From SVFI01 sp045643145 (GTDB lineage: Bacteria > Bacillota > Clostridia > Lachnospirales > Lachnospiraceae): 64,000 nucleotides of DNA. Of this stretch, positions 1-9,234 are shown piece by piece; within the stretch, counting starts at the first letter, position 1, and every line of letters starts with the position of its first letter. The notes under the pieces were generated by a model that worked only from the letters and a program-made list of their open reading frames with translations, was not told the DNA's origin and made no database searches. Position numbers and translations under genes: made by a program. The DNA is taken from assembly GCA_045643145.1 (NCBI GenBank), contig JAZUKG010000101.1:35129-99128 (forward strand). The letters are read 5' to 3'.

Positions 1-1469
1 AAGATATCAGAAACAACCTTACGTTTCTTCACAGGAACACCTGTTGTCTCATAAGTAATTTCATTATTGATTAAATCAAACTCTGTTCCGCTGTACGGAG
101 CATAAGTCGTGTATCCGTATTCATGTTTGAGACACTGTGCAAAGGCACCGCAAACAGTATCCTCACCGTGAACCACAAAGACTCTCTTTGGCTTTGTCTC
201 AAACCCGTTAATCCATGCAATCAGACCATTCTTGTCCGCATGTCCGGATAAACCGGCCAGCTGCATAATCTTGGCACGAACCTCAATCGTTTCGCCAAAA
301 AGCTTTACCTCTTTTACACCTTCTACCAGGGCTCTTCCCAAAGTACCCAGTGCCTGATAGCCTACAAATAAAATCGTACACTCTTCTCTCCAGAGGTTAT
401 GTTTTAAATGATGTCTGATACGACCGGCCTCACACATACCTGAGGCTGAGATAATTACCTTTGGTGTTTCATTAAAGTTAATCATCTTGGATTCTTCACT
501 CGTAATTGACAGACGAAGATTTGGGAAACTGATCGGATTGATTCCGCTTTTTACCAGCTCCATGGCTTCTTCATCAAAACAGTTATAAATATTCTTTTGG
601 AAAATTCCCGTTGCTTCTACCGCCAGAGGACTATCTACATAAACCGGAAAATCCGGATATCCTTCCACCAGTTTCTCCGACTTTATCTTTCGAAGGAAAT
701 ACAAAATTTCCTGTGTTCTGCCGACTGCAAAAGAAGGAATTACTACATTACCGCCCTTATCAAAGGTTTCCTTGATAATCTGACAAAGTTCCCCGATATA
801 GTCCGGCTTATCTGCGCTGTGAATGCGATCGCCGTATGTGGATTCCATTACCACATAATCTGCTTCCTGGGTATAAGTCGGATTCTTTATCAAAGGCTGA
901 TCTAAATTTCCGATATCTCCGGAAAATACCACCTTTTTGGTTATCTTATTTTCAGTCAGCCACACCTCAATACTGGCAGAGCCGAGCAAATGTCCGACAT
1001 CAGTAAAACGAATCTGAATGTTTTCACAAACAGTAATCATCTGATCATAATGACACGGAACAATCAGCTTTACCGTTCCGTCGGCATCTTCCATGGTATA
1101 AAGAGGTTCAATATAATCGTTGTTGGCACTTCTTTTTGCCTTTCGATTTTTCCACTCTGCTTCCTGACTCTGAATATGTGCACAGTCACGAAGCATGATA
1201 CTGCATAGGTCTGCTGTAGCATCTGTCATAAAAATCTGACCTCTAAAGCCCTTTGCATACAACAAAGGAAGAAGTCCGGAATGATCCACATGTGCATGGG
1301 TTAAAAATACATAATCCAGCATAGATTCAGGAACCGGAATCGGAACATTTTCATACACATCCACGCCCTGTTCCATACCATAGTCAACTAAAATGTGCTT
1401 ACCGGCACATTCCAAATAATGACAACTACCTGTTACTTCATGGTCTGCTCCTACAAATGTCAATCTCAT
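1..1469 (-). CDS. Beta-CASP metallo-beta-lactamase RNase (partial, 3' end outside window)
   Basis: The reading frame opens at an ATG at 1467-1469 and runs without a stop off the left edge, giving about 489 residues of a family usually near 530. The metal-binding motif HAHVDH lies at residues 58-63, after an N-terminal beta-sheet start (MRLTFVGADHEVTGS). Further on are GDIG, an ESTYGDR stretch, SAFAVGR-like SFAVGRTQE, the beta-CASP region, and the C-terminal LSGHADKNGL and VVHGE motifs of the RNA-specificity (Zn-dependent metallo-hydrolase) domain. Proteins of this type are cytoplasmic RNA-processing or exonuclease enzymes of the CPSF/RNase J superfamily; the exact substrate is unknown. A gap of about 200 bp holding the por operon terminator separates it from porB, so it likely has its own promoter. 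Confidence 0.88.
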   Translation of the reverse strand, partial: MRLTFVGADHEVTGSCHYLECAGKHILVDYGMEQGVDVYENVPIPVPESMLDYVFLTHAHVDHSGLLPLLYAKGFRGQIFMTDATADLCSIMLRDCAHIQSQEAEWKNRKAKRSANNDYIEPLYTMEDADGTVKLIVPCHYDQMITVCENIQIRFTDVGHLLGSASIEVWLTENKITKKVVFSGDIGNLDQPLIKNPTYTQEADYVVMESTYGDRIHSADKPDYIGELCQIIKETFDKGGNVVIPSFAVGRTQEILYFLRKIKSEKLVEGYPDFPVYVDSPLAVEATGIFQKNIYNCFDEEAMELVKSGINPISFPNLRLSITSEESKMINFNETPKVIISASGMCEAGRIRHHLKHNLWREECTILFVGYQALGTLGRALVEGVKEVKLFGETIEVRAKIMQLAGLSGHADKNGLIAWINGFETKPKRVFVVHGEDTVCGAFAQCLKHEYGYTTYAPYSGTEFDLINNEITYETTGVPVKKRKVVSDI

Positions 1470-1568
1470 ATGCAATACCTCCCCGCTTGTTTCACTTTAC
1501 ACTATTCTATTGTCACTACTACTATACCCTACTTTATTTTACCACAATAAGAGAAGAATTGCTATAAA

Positions 1569-1630
1569 GCAATTCTTTTGATTGCTCTCCCGGACAGGCT
1601 CCACGACGCCGGGCCGCGGCAAATAAAAAG
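1569..1630 (-). repeat. Post-terminator element, copy A
   Basis: Read on the minus strand, the T-tract of the por terminator continues as TTTTTATTTGCCGCGGCC, a GC-rich segment, and then a small hairpin GCAATC-AAAAG-AATTGC. The same arrangement is found after the lysC terminator (20546-20604), and the ACCGCGG tail recurs after three other terminators. Function is unknown. Confidence 0.55.
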
Positions 1631-1662
1631 AGGGAACCTACCATCGTTTTAGGTAAGTTCCC
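1621..1662 (-). terminator. Intrinsic terminator of the porCDAB operon
   Basis: On the minus strand an 11-bp stem (GGGAACTTACC with GGTAGGTTCCC, one mismatch) and a short A-rich loop are followed by TCTTTTTATTT. It begins 17 nt after the porB stop codon. Confidence 0.85.
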
Positions 1663-1678
1663 ACTACTTTCTCTTTGA

Positions 1679-2626
1679 TTAGATTTCTGAGCAAAGGAAT
1701 AAAAGTTCATTCCATCTCTTGTCTACTTCCTTCTGGAAGGCTTCGATTAAATACTCATTTTCAGGTTTAAATAAATGTTTAAATCTGCCCTGCTTGATCA
1801 GGAAATCTTCGATTGGTAATTTCTTCTTTGGTTCATAGCTGAGGCTCCATTTACCGTCAATGACTTCAAAGAGTGGCCAATAACAGGTCTGAACAGCCAG
1901 GTTACAAATCTCAGGAAGATCCGGTGTATCATATCTCCATCCTCTAGGACATGGAGCCATGATATTCAAAAATGCTGCTCCCGGTGTGTAAATAGCCTTT
2001 TCTGCCTTTTCGTATAAATCCTTCATATTTCCGATAAATGTAGTCTGTCCTACATATGGAATATGATGAGCTGCGATGATTTCAGCCAAATCTTTTCTGG
2101 CCTGTGGCTTACCATCAGAAACCTTACCTGAAGGAGTTGTGGTGGTATCTGCAAACTGTGGTGTTGCACTGGAACGCTGAATACCTGTGTTCATATAAGC
2201 ACCGTTATCATAGCAGACATAAACCATATCATGTCCACGTTCCATAGCACCTGATAAAGACTGGAATCCGATATCATAAGTACCGCCGTCTCCACCGAAT
2301 GTGATAAACTTGAATTCTTCTTTTACTTTACCTTTTTTTGCAAGTGCCTTGTAAGCAGTTTCTACACCACCCATAGTAGCACCGGCATTTTCAAATGCAT
2401 TATGAATATAGCTGTCTTCATATGCTGTATACGGATACATAAATGAAGATACTTCCAGACAACCGGTAGCATTTCCGACTACTGCCTTGTCGCCCGGATG
2501 AAGTGCCTTTAATACATTTCTTACTGCGATAGTTCCGCCGCATCCTGCACACATACGATGTCCCGGTGCTAAACGTTCCTGTCTTTCCTGTATTTCTTTA
2601 AACTGAAAAGTTTTCTTATTTTCCAC
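1679..2626 (-). CDS. porB: 2-oxoacid:ferredoxin oxidoreductase, beta (TPP) subunit
   Basis: This 315-residue subunit binds thiamine diphosphate and catalyses oxidative decarboxylation of a 2-oxoacid (pyruvate or a related oxoacid) to an acyl-CoA, passing electrons to ferredoxin. Visible motifs are the cluster ligands C26 and C29 in CAGCGG, the TPP/Mg motif GDGG at 111-114, and the DNGAYMNTG segment near 140. It is the last gene of a porC-porD-porA-porB operon with gaps of 17-47 nt and is followed by a strong terminator. Four separate subunits, rather than the fused single-chain PFOR usual in Clostridia, leave the true oxoacid open: pyruvate, 2-oxoisovalerate and an aryl-pyruvate are all possible. 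Confidence 0.93.
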   Translation of the reverse strand: MENKKTFQFKEIQERQERLAPGHRMCAGCGGTIAVRNVLKALHPGDKAVVGNATGCLEVSSFMYPYTAYEDSYIHNAFENAGATMGGVETAYKALAKKGKVKEEFKFITFGGDGGTYDIGFQSLSGAMERGHDMVYVCYDNGAYMNTGIQRSSATPQFADTTTTPSGKVSDGKPQARKDLAEIIAAHHIPYVGQTTFIGNMKDLYEKAEKAIYTPGAAFLNIMAPCPRGWRYDTPDLPEICNLAVQTCYWPLFEVIDGKWSLSYEPKKKLPIEDFLIKQGRFKHLFKPENEYLIEAFQKEVDKRWNELLFLCSEI

Positions 2627-2643
2627 GATGATTCTCCTTCTTC

Positions 2644-3819
2644 CTATTCTCTAAGACCCATGTAACAATATTCCTCTTCCTGTGAAAGATCCAAAGTAAA
2701 TAATCTTTCATATAAAGCACGAACATCTGCTGTTGTTACATCACGACCGGATAAACCATAAACTACCTTTAATACATCAGCCTGGCTCTTTGCTCTAAAG
2801 AGTGCTGAAGAAAGTTCTGCTGCCAAAGGACCACCATTTGCACTATAGCTTTCGCAACGGTCCATAATAGCGATTGCCTTGCAACCAGCTAAAGCCTTGG
2901 CCATTTCTACACCTGGGAATGGTCTGAAGACACGAACCTTTAACAGACCCACCTTGTGTCCTTCATTTCTCATTTCATCAACAGCATCCTTGATTGTTCC
3001 GCAGGCAGAACCGATTGCTACGATTGCATATTCTGCATCTTCTAAACGATATTCTTCAAAGAAACCGTACTTTCTGCCGCTAATCTGTTCAAATTCCTTG
3101 GCAACATCTAAAATAACCTGCTTTGCATTTTCCATAGCTACTGCCTGAGCTTTTTTTGCTTCCATACAATATGGAGAAACTGCATAAGGTCCGACTGCCA
3201 TTTTTTCTGTTGGGTGAAGCAGATAATGCTCCGGTTCAAACTCACCAACAAATTTCTTTACTACATCATCCTCTAATACTTCAATGTTTTCTACCGCATG
3301 ACTGGTAATGAAACCATCCTGACAAATCATAATCGGAAGTAAAACATCCTTGTGTTCACTGATTCGATATGCCTGAACAAAGTTATCATAGGCTTCCTGA
3401 TTGTTTTCAGCATAAATCTGAATCCAACCCGAATCTCTGGCACCCATAGAATCTGAATGCTCACAGTTGATATTGATAGGACCTGATAACGCTCTGTTAA
3501 CAACGGCCATAGTAATCGGTAATCTGTTTGATGCAGCTACATATAAAACTTCCCACATGAGGGCAAGACCACATGAAGAAGTAGCTGTCATAGTTCTGGC
3601 TCCGGCAGCACTCGCTCCGATGGCAGCACTCATAGAACTATGTTCACTTTCTACAGGAATAAATTCTGTATCCATTTCGCCGTTTGCAATATAGTTTGCT
3701 ACAAACTGCGGAAGCTCTGTAGAAGGTGTGATAGGGAATGCCGGCATAACGTCCGGATTAATCTGTTTCATAGCGAGGGCAACGGCTTCGTTTCCACTCA
3801 TTCTGTCTTTCTTACTCAC
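2644..3819 (-). CDS. porA: 2-oxoacid:ferredoxin oxidoreductase, alpha subunit
   Basis: 391 residues. The N-terminal half carries the pyrimidine-binding domain of the PorA family (GNEAVALAMKQINPDV, AFPITPSTEL, ESEHSSMSAAIGASAAGART), followed by the transketolase C-terminal-like domain II (IVAIGSACGTIKDAVDEM, GLLKVRVFRPFP). It pairs with PorB to form the active site. The start is 18 nt from the end of porD, indicating coupled translation. Family membership is clear; substrate preference is not visible in the sequence. Confidence 0.93.
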   Translation of the reverse strand: MSKKDRMSGNEAVALAMKQINPDVMPAFPITPSTELPQFVANYIANGEMDTEFIPVESEHSSMSAAIGASAAGARTMTATSSCGLALMWEVLYVAASNRLPITMAVVNRALSGPININCEHSDSMGARDSGWIQIYAENNQEAYDNFVQAYRISEHKDVLLPIMICQDGFITSHAVENIEVLEDDVVKKFVGEFEPEHYLLHPTEKMAVGPYAVSPYCMEAKKAQAVAMENAKQVILDVAKEFEQISGRKYGFFEEYRLEDAEYAIVAIGSACGTIKDAVDEMRNEGHKVGLLKVRVFRPFPGVEMAKALAGCKAIAIMDRCESYSANGGPLAAELSSALFRAKSQADVLKVVYGLSGRDVTTADVRALYERLFTLDLSQEEEYCYMGLRE

Positions 3820-3837
3820 TTTATCTTCCTCCCTATC

Positions 3838-4140
3838 CTACTGAATATCTTCCATTGAAATTGCATGGAACGGACATGCCTTAACGCAGATTCCGCATCC
3901 CTTACAATGATCTAAGTCAAAGTTTCCTCTTCTTCCGTCCTTTACAGGAATACAGCTGTCCGGACAATAAGGTACACAGAGAAGACAGTCTGTACATTTT
4001 TCGTGATCAAGGATAGGAGTCTGAGTTCTCCATTCACCGGTTTTAAAAAGTTTGCTGGTAGCAGGCTCATGAATCTGTAATCCTGTTGTCAAATCCTGCC
4101 ATTTTGTATTTTCATTAATATCTTTTGCTGAAAGTGCCAT
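3838..4140 (-). CDS. porD: 2-oxoacid:ferredoxin oxidoreductase, delta (2x[4Fe-4S]) subunit
   Basis: 100-residue ferredoxin-like subunit. Two complete CxxCxxCxxxCP motifs are present, with cysteines at about 49/52/55/59 and 79/82/85/89, so two [4Fe-4S] clusters are expected. It carries electrons from the TPP centre in PorB to external ferredoxin. The gene lies between porC (47 nt gap) and porA (18 nt gap). The N-terminal 45 residues have no cysteines and are typical of PorD rather than free ferredoxin. Confidence 0.92.
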   Translation of the reverse strand: MALSAKDINENTKWQDLTTGLQIHEPATSKLFKTGEWRTQTPILDHEKCTDCLLCVPYCPDSCIPVKDGRRGNFDLDHCKGCGICVKACPFHAISMEDIQ

Positions 4141-4187
4141 TTTATTTCCTTTCTATTTATAAGTCTGTATCTTTTCAAAATGTCCGA

Positions 4188-4763
4188 TTAAGAACGAACT
4201 GATTCCAGTGCCATCTTGAGAGCCTTCATATTACCTTCTAATACTTCCGGCTTCTTTGCAAATTTATGTTTCAGACTTTCTTCCATTTCCTGAAGGAACT
4301 TGTCATCATCCATAATACCTGCAACCTTAACAATACCTGCCAGCATCGGAGTATTTGGGAAATACTTTCCTAATGCTTCAATCGAAATTGCTCTCGCATC
4401 CAAAGTATAAACCTTTCCTTCATATCCGTTTAAATACTTTTCTACAGCAGCCTTTGGCTGTCTGGTGTTAATTAAGATAGCGCCCTCTTTCTTAAGTCCC
4501 TTTGTAACATCCACACTACCAAGCAGTGTTTCATCTACAACAACTACAAAGTCAGGCTCATAAATATTGGAATGTACTCTGATTTCCTTGTCACTGATTC
4601 TGTCATATGCAGTGATTGGCGCACCCATACGTTCCGGGCCGTACTCAGGGAATCCCTGTACATGCTTTCCTATATTAAATGCAATATCCGCCAACAATAA
4701 TGCTGCCGTCTTAGCACCCTGGCCTCCGCGGCCGTGCCAACGAATCTCACATAATTCGTTCAT
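4188..4763 (-). CDS. porC: 2-oxoacid:ferredoxin oxidoreductase, gamma subunit
   Basis: 191 residues from the chosen start; first gene of the por operon. The PorC family signature is seen at the N-terminus (IRWHGRGGQGAKTAALLLA, then GFPEYGPERMGAPI). An ATG 27 nt further upstream is in frame, but the GGAGGACAAAAA segment placed right before the internal ATG is a strong ribosome binding site, so MNELCEIRW is taken as the start. Immediately upstream lies a degenerate copy of the recurrent intercistronic hairpin (GTAAACAATGGAGACA). PorC is the domain that completes CoA and cofactor binding in the heterotetramer. Confidence 0.92.
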   Translation of the reverse strand: MNELCEIRWHGRGGQGAKTAALLLADIAFNIGKHVQGFPEYGPERMGAPITAYDRISDKEIRVHSNIYEPDFVVVVDETLLGSVDVTKGLKKEGAILINTRQPKAAVEKYLNGYEGKVYTLDARAISIEALGKYFPNTPMLAGIVKVAGIMDDDKFLQEMEESLKHKFAKKPEVLEGNMKALKMALESVRS

Positions 4764-4781
4764 TTTTTGTCCTCCATTTCC

Positions 4782-4800
4782 TGTCTCCATTGTTTACAAA
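4782..4800 (-). repeat. Intercistronic leader element, degenerate copy before porC
   Basis: Minus-strand text TTTGTAAACAATGGAGACA keeps the GTAAACAAT core and the GAGACA tail of the family seen before lysC, argB and ridA, although the stem is mostly lost. It lies between the glycerate kinase stop and the porC ribosome binding site. Confidence 0.45.
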
Positions 4801-4882
4801 TATAAACAATTACATTTAAGCTGCTTCTTCAAAAAAATCGTCACTATTCAGTATTCTAATGCAAGAATTCTCGATTGTAAAG

Positions 4883-5989
4883 TCAAAAAATGCCTTTCCA
4901 TACTTCATTACTCTTTTCCTGCAAGTATTTTCTGCCGTTTTTCATAGCCTCAGACAGCGCGATTCCTCTGCCGATTTCTACTGCCTGAATACCATTTTGT
5001 AAAAGTTTTGAGGCAGGAAGTTCACAAATTCCGCAAAAGGCAATGATCGGTTTTTGCCCGCTTCTTCTCTTGATTCCGGACAATACCTTTCCCATCAGAG
5101 ACTGCTCATCCAGCTTTCCTTCTCCGGTCACTACCATTTCACAATTATCTAAAAGACTGTCAAACTGATACAAATCCAAAATAACATCTATTCCGCTTTG
5201 AAGCTTTGCATTTAAAAAAGCCACGCAGCCCATACCGGCGCCGCCCGCTGCTCCGCCGCCTTTTATCACAAGGAAATCCCGGTCCATCGTTTCCTCTAAA
5301 AGCTTGGCTAAGTGATGCAGACCAGAATCAAGCATCGGAAGCTCCTCTGCTTTCGCACCCTTTTGAGGACCATATACATAAGCTGCTCCGTTTGGACCGC
5401 ATACCGTATTTTCCACATCGCACATCACGAGAAATGTACTTTCTTTTATTCTCTCGTCCATCTGTTCAAAACTGATCTGACAGATATCAGATAACGTTCC
5501 TCCATCCGGAACAAAACTTTCCTTTTTCTCATTCAGAAAAACGACTCCGAGTGCTGCTGCCATCCCACAGGCTCCGTCGGTCGTCGCACTGCCTCCCAGG
5601 CACAAAATAAAATCTCTCGCACCTTGATCAAGGGCTGCTTTAATCACCTGTCCAAAACCATAGGAAGTCGCCTTTGTCGCCTGAAAACTGTCCTGCTTGG
5701 TAATACCGCTGGACTGTGCAAATTCTACAATGGCTTTTCCATCCTCACAGATGGCATAACAGGCTTTGGTATCCTTCCATTCCGGGGACTTCACATCCAC
5801 TTCATATCTCTTTCCCTTTATCGCAGAAAGCAGGCAGTCAATACTGCCCTCACCACCATCCGCAATCGGAATACAAATCGGTTCAAAATCCGTATATTTT
5901 TTTACATCCCCGGCAATTATTTCTGCCACTTCTTTTGCTGACATACTTCCTTTAAAGCTGTCAGGCGCAATCAATACTGTTTTTTTCAT
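4883..5989 (-). CDS. Glycerate kinase (GlxK/GarK type)
   Basis: 368 residues. It phosphorylates D-glycerate (2- or 3-phosphoglycerate product depending on clade), feeding lower glycolysis. The family N-terminus MKKTVLIAPDSFKGSMSA is intact, followed by PIADGGEGSIDCLLSA, CLGGSATTDGACGMA, KGGGAAGGAGMG and VVTGEGKLDEQSLMGK, all hallmark segments of the type-I glycerate kinase fold. The start was placed at the ATG preceded by GGAGATATAT; a longer frame reaches 6052 but would translate a perfect hairpin at 6022-6046. It sits between the YhhN-like gene and porC, all on the same strand. Confidence 0.92.
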   Translation of the reverse strand: MKKTVLIAPDSFKGSMSAKEVAEIIAGDVKKYTDFEPICIPIADGGEGSIDCLLSAIKGKRYEVDVKSPEWKDTKACYAICEDGKAIVEFAQSSGITKQDSFQATKATSYGFGQVIKAALDQGARDFILCLGGSATTDGACGMAAALGVVFLNEKKESFVPDGGTLSDICQISFEQMDERIKESTFLVMCDVENTVCGPNGAAYVYGPQKGAKAEELPMLDSGLHHLAKLLEETMDRDFLVIKGGGAAGGAGMGCVAFLNAKLQSGIDVILDLYQFDSLLDNCEMVVTGEGKLDEQSLMGKVLSGIKRRSGQKPIIAFCGICELPASKLLQNGIQAVEIGRGIALSEAMKNGRKYLQEKSNEVWKGIF

Positions 5990-6021
5990 ATATATCTCCA
6001 TCTCAAATCGGTACATATAAA

Positions 6022-6046
6022 TGTCCCGATTGAAACAATCGGGACA
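6022..6046 (-). repeat. Perfect hairpin before glycerate kinase, variant of the leader element
   Basis: TGTCCCGATTG-TTT-CAATCGGGACA on the minus strand forms an 11-bp perfect stem with a 3-nt loop. Its CGATTG/CAATCG core and GGGACA tail match the leader-element family (CGATTG-TAAA-CAATCG, GAGACA). No T-run follows, so it is not a typical terminator. Confidence 0.6.
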
Positions 6047-6055
6047 AAACACTCA

Positions 6056-6745
6056 CTATCCTACCAGTTGGATACAACCTGCAATCAATAACTGTCCTAC
6101 ATAATATGCTAACAGATTAATTGCACGAAGCGGCTTAATTTTCTGGCCAAAGGAATAATAAATCATAATAAAATCACTGACTACAAATAAAAATGCTCCC
6201 AGCAAAAATACCAATGAAAGGTTGGAAAGTCCTTTGGAACAAACCAGATTTACTGAACTTGAAAACATTGCAACTACAATAATCAAATATACATATCCGA
6301 AAATTTTAAGCCCCTTTGACGGTGCTGTAATTTTCTTCATAAGCGGCGGAATGGCCACCACCGACAAAACCAGTGTCAATAAAAGCGTAATATAAAGCCT
6401 GCTTTCTGCTTCCCCCAGCAAAAAGGCAATGTACAAAAAGTGTCCTGCCAGAAAGGCCAGAATACCGACTGCAAAAATCCGATTAGATTTTGCTCCTTCG
6501 TACAAATTTCTCATATTAAGAAAGATATCGCCCAACATGCCGAGTACCAAACCGATTATAATCAAAATTCCCACATTGGTCGGATGATCGACATAGCATA
6601 TCACTCCTAATAATACAAAGAAAAAAGACGCTATCCCCTTCAAAAGCGTTGCTTTTTTCATTTCGCCTGCATATTCGCTTTTTATAAAGCAAACATCCAC
6701 GCCAAGACCTATCAGCGAAATCATCGCCATCACCATAGGCATCAT
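6056..6745 (-). CDS. YhhN/TMEM86-family membrane protein (lysoplasmalogenase-like)
   Basis: 229 residues with seven to eight hydrophobic helices. The arrangement GLVLGMLGDIFL followed by FAVGILAFLAGHFLYIA matches the YhhN family, whose animal member TMEM86 hydrolyses the vinyl-ether bond of lysoplasmalogens. Plasmalogens are made by anaerobic Clostridia, so such a role would fit, but it is inferred from family only. The ribosome binding site AAGGAGG lies about 10 nt before the ATG. Another ATG seven bases upstream is out of frame. Confidence 0.75.
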   Translation of the reverse strand: MMPMVMAMISLIGLGVDVCFIKSEYAGEMKKATLLKGIASFFFVLLGVICYVDHPTNVGILIIIGLVLGMLGDIFLNMRNLYEGAKSNRIFAVGILAFLAGHFLYIAFLLGEAESRLYITLLLTLVLSVVAIPPLMKKITAPSKGLKIFGYVYLIIVVAMFSSSVNLVCSKGLSNLSLVFLLGAFLFVVSDFIMIYYSFGQKIKPLRAINLLAYYVGQLLIAGCIQLVG

Positions 6746-6778
6746 GTTTCATTTCCTCCTTTTTCCCTTTTTATGTAT

Positions 6779-6800
6779 TGTCTCGATGGTATCTAATACC
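6779..6800 (-). repeat. Intercistronic leader element, degenerate copy
   Basis: On the minus strand GGTAT-TAG-ATACC forms a small hairpin followed by ATCGAGACA, the conserved 3' part of the leader-element family, 40 nt before the start of the YhhN-like gene. Confidence 0.4.
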
Positions 6801-6801
6801 C

Positions 6802-7254
6802 CTATTCATTCTGAATGATTGCATAGATTTTGCTTTCTGCCTCCACTGTGCTTTCACTCGCCTTCTTTTCCAGCTCCTCAATATGTCTCTTGGTCGTCGG
6901 ATAAGTCGTTAAATCCTTGTATATAAAGTAGGCGGCACTCAAAAAAAGAAAACCTGCCAAGACTGAAGAAAAGACCACAGACAAACCAATAAGCGGAAGT
7001 GCCTTAATGATGGTTGCTCCCGTTCCTATCAAGGATACGATGGTTCTCAGATACGATAAATGTGTCTGTTCGACTGCCAGTTTGCTGTTGGTAAATGCCA
7101 GCTCCGTACGATATTTGGACAAATTGGTACGCTCGAGTGCCATTTGATTCTGATTATATGCGAGTGCCTTTTTCTTGGTCACAGTTTCAGGAATATCTCT
7201 CGGATCAGCTGATTCAATTTCCGATTTGAATTTATTCACACCGCGTCTGCTCAT
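6802..7254 (-). CDS. DUF202-family membrane protein
   Basis: 150 residues. The segment LAVEQTHLSYLRTIVSL is the DUF202/YidH signature (RTxLAxxRTxLS pattern), leading into two hydrophobic helices (about residues 80-98 and 103-121) and a charged C-terminal helix. Function of the family is unknown; members are small inner-membrane proteins. The start chosen is the ATG behind AGAGGATGGAGT; a second in-frame ATG lies 18 nt upstream with a poor ribosome binding site. It follows the TPM-domain gene on the same strand and may belong to the same envelope-related group. Confidence 0.65.
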   Translation of the reverse strand: MSRRGVNKFKSEIESADPRDIPETVTKKKALAYNQNQMALERTNLSKYRTELAFTNSKLAVEQTHLSYLRTIVSLIGTGATIIKALPLIGLSVVFSSVLAGFLFLSAAYFIYKDLTTYPTTKRHIEELEKKASESTVEAESKIYAIIQNE

Positions 7255-7346
7255 ACTCCATCCTCTTTTCATTCAAAATGCTTTATGTCCTATTATTTTA
7301 CCTTAAATAAACCAAACTGGGTAGTCTATTTTGCATATGCAATCTG

Positions 7347-9230
7347 CTAAAATTTCCTTCCATGCCCGGTATGTGTCGTTCCGGAATGTCCTGTGTAACT
7401 CGACTTATAACTCGAACTATGACTGCCTGACGAAGAAGAATAGCTGCTCGATGTATTTTTCGGTGGAATATAAACTCGTTTCAATGTTCGATAAAGGAAG
7501 GTTTCACTCAATTTCTGAGCCTTTGTATTCTTTCGGTCCAGATAAGAATATGCGGATGTCTGCGTACTAACCGTTCTCATGCTGTCTTCTGCACGGGACA
7601 AGGCAGCACCTCCATATACCAGTCCGATGAGAGCTGAAAGAATGGTAATCATCGTCCAATATATTCTGTTTCGCGGTACCCTGCCGGTTTTCAGATAATG
7701 TAAAAGGCGCCTTTGCGCATCAAAAAGACGACCATATCCGCCATCGGCAGCACTCGCATTATTTTCAATTCTGGATAAAAACTTATTTGGAATTCGATCC
7801 TTCATATCTCCGTACAGATACACATTGAGATATTTTACTTGATCCATTCCGCTATTTTCGATACTGAAAAGAACCGCATCCTTTTCATACCCCATGCCTG
7901 CCATATATAGGTTGTTGTACCTGACATTATTTAGTCCCAGCTTGTCATGCGTCGTATGAAAATATGCATTCACTCCATAATTATCTTTTAAGTACCGGGC
8001 TTTTTCTTTCAATGTCTCTACTTGTTCTGCAGAAAGCAGTCCCCACTCATCTACCACAATCTCTGCATCCGGATTATAGTAATCCGAATTTTCCAAATCC
8101 TTTTCATACCAAAATGGAGGTCTGGCAATACCAACTGTATAGACGCTGTAAACATCTTCAATCCAGTCAGACAATGCTTTGTCATAGTCACCGGTTGCCA
8201 GCGTCTCATACAAAAAATCATCGAGACGATTGGCCACGCCCTGTCTCATCAAATCTCTGGTCAAAGACCCTGTCTCCGCTGTCCAGCCGCCGCGCTCCTC
8301 GGGATTCATATCCAGAAACAATACCATACCTTCATGTTCTTCTCCGATTCCATACCCGTTAAAATCATAAAAATCAGCAGCATACATATCATCACCGAGT
8401 CCATAATTGCTGACATCCGTAACAATGACGATATCTTTTCCCGTCTCATCTGAAATCTCTGCGATTCTGGCTTTCATTACCTCTTCGCATTCATCTGAAA
8501 TAATGCCGGCATAGTCCACAACCCTTGGCATATCTTCATCAAAGTAAACATAGGCTTCATCTAAATTTTTCGGAAACCATTCCGGTCTTTCTTGACCTTT
8601 TCCACAGCGCTCAAAATCACCATTTTGCGGCGACACAATATCCTCCTGTGGTGCTGCCATCTTGAGATCTTCTACTTTGATATCTTCTTCCTCGGCTTCA
8701 GCCTTATTCCTAAGCGTCTCCAGTCCGCTTCGAATCAGCTCCTGACAGCCATAAACCACACCATACACTCCGTTGTTTTCACGAAGCGAAGGAACCTTTT
8801 CAACAATATAGTCCAGATACTGCCTAGGGAATACATCCTTGGCATTTCCCATCGGCTGAATAAAAAGCTCCTGCGTATCTTCTATATAAAGACACATAAA
8901 TCCGTCCTGAGTTTCGCCATATCCAAAATCACAGCTTTGATACAGCCCCTTGGCAAACGCCTCCATAGTATCGTCTTTTAGACGTTCCTTTGGAATCGTA
9001 GCAATCGCCACATCGAGCTGATATTTTTCCAGACAATCCGTACTCACCAGGTCCAGACTGTAAATCTCATCCTTTGTCAGAGAATCTGTAATATCCATGA
9101 TGCGAGAAAATTCCCGGCTCCATAAATCAGACTCCGTCGTTTCTGATACCTCAGTAGCTCGGATTTGCGGCGGCAATATGAAGCAAACCAGGAGGAGCAT
9201 ACAAAAAACATATATTTTAACTTTTCTCAT
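7347..9230 (-). CDS. Secreted/membrane protein with repeated TPM (YgcG/Psb32) modules
   Basis: 627 residues. A signal peptide (MRKVKIYVFCMLLLVCFILP, cut near residue 25) leads into three TPM-like modules at about 40-160, 230-360 and 380-510. The second is clearest: VVDYAGIISDECEEVM, then DIVIVTDVSN and GMVLFLDMNPEERG. A single transmembrane helix (TMITILSALIGLVYGGAAL) follows near 535-555, then a Ser/His/Thr-rich tail ending HTGHGRKF. TPM domains occur in photosystem-repair and putative phosphatase proteins; activity here is unproven. It is 4 nt from the zinc-ribbon gene upstream, so the two are cotranscribed. Confidence 0.75.
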   Translation of the reverse strand: MRKVKIYVFCMLLLVCFILPPQIRATEVSETTESDLWSREFSRIMDITDSLTKDEIYSLDLVSTDCLEKYQLDVAIATIPKERLKDDTMEAFAKGLYQSCDFGYGETQDGFMCLYIEDTQELFIQPMGNAKDVFPRQYLDYIVEKVPSLRENNGVYGVVYGCQELIRSGLETLRNKAEAEEEDIKVEDLKMAAPQEDIVSPQNGDFERCGKGQERPEWFPKNLDEAYVYFDEDMPRVVDYAGIISDECEEVMKARIAEISDETGKDIVIVTDVSNYGLGDDMYAADFYDFNGYGIGEEHEGMVLFLDMNPEERGGWTAETGSLTRDLMRQGVANRLDDFLYETLATGDYDKALSDWIEDVYSVYTVGIARPPFWYEKDLENSDYYNPDAEIVVDEWGLLSAEQVETLKEKARYLKDNYGVNAYFHTTHDKLGLNNVRYNNLYMAGMGYEKDAVLFSIENSGMDQVKYLNVYLYGDMKDRIPNKFLSRIENNASAADGGYGRLFDAQRRLLHYLKTGRVPRNRIYWTMITILSALIGLVYGGAALSRAEDSMRTVSTQTSAYSYLDRKNTKAQKLSETFLYRTLKRVYIPPKNTSSSYSSSSGSHSSSYKSSYTGHSGTTHTGHGRKF

Positions 9231-9234
9231 AGTA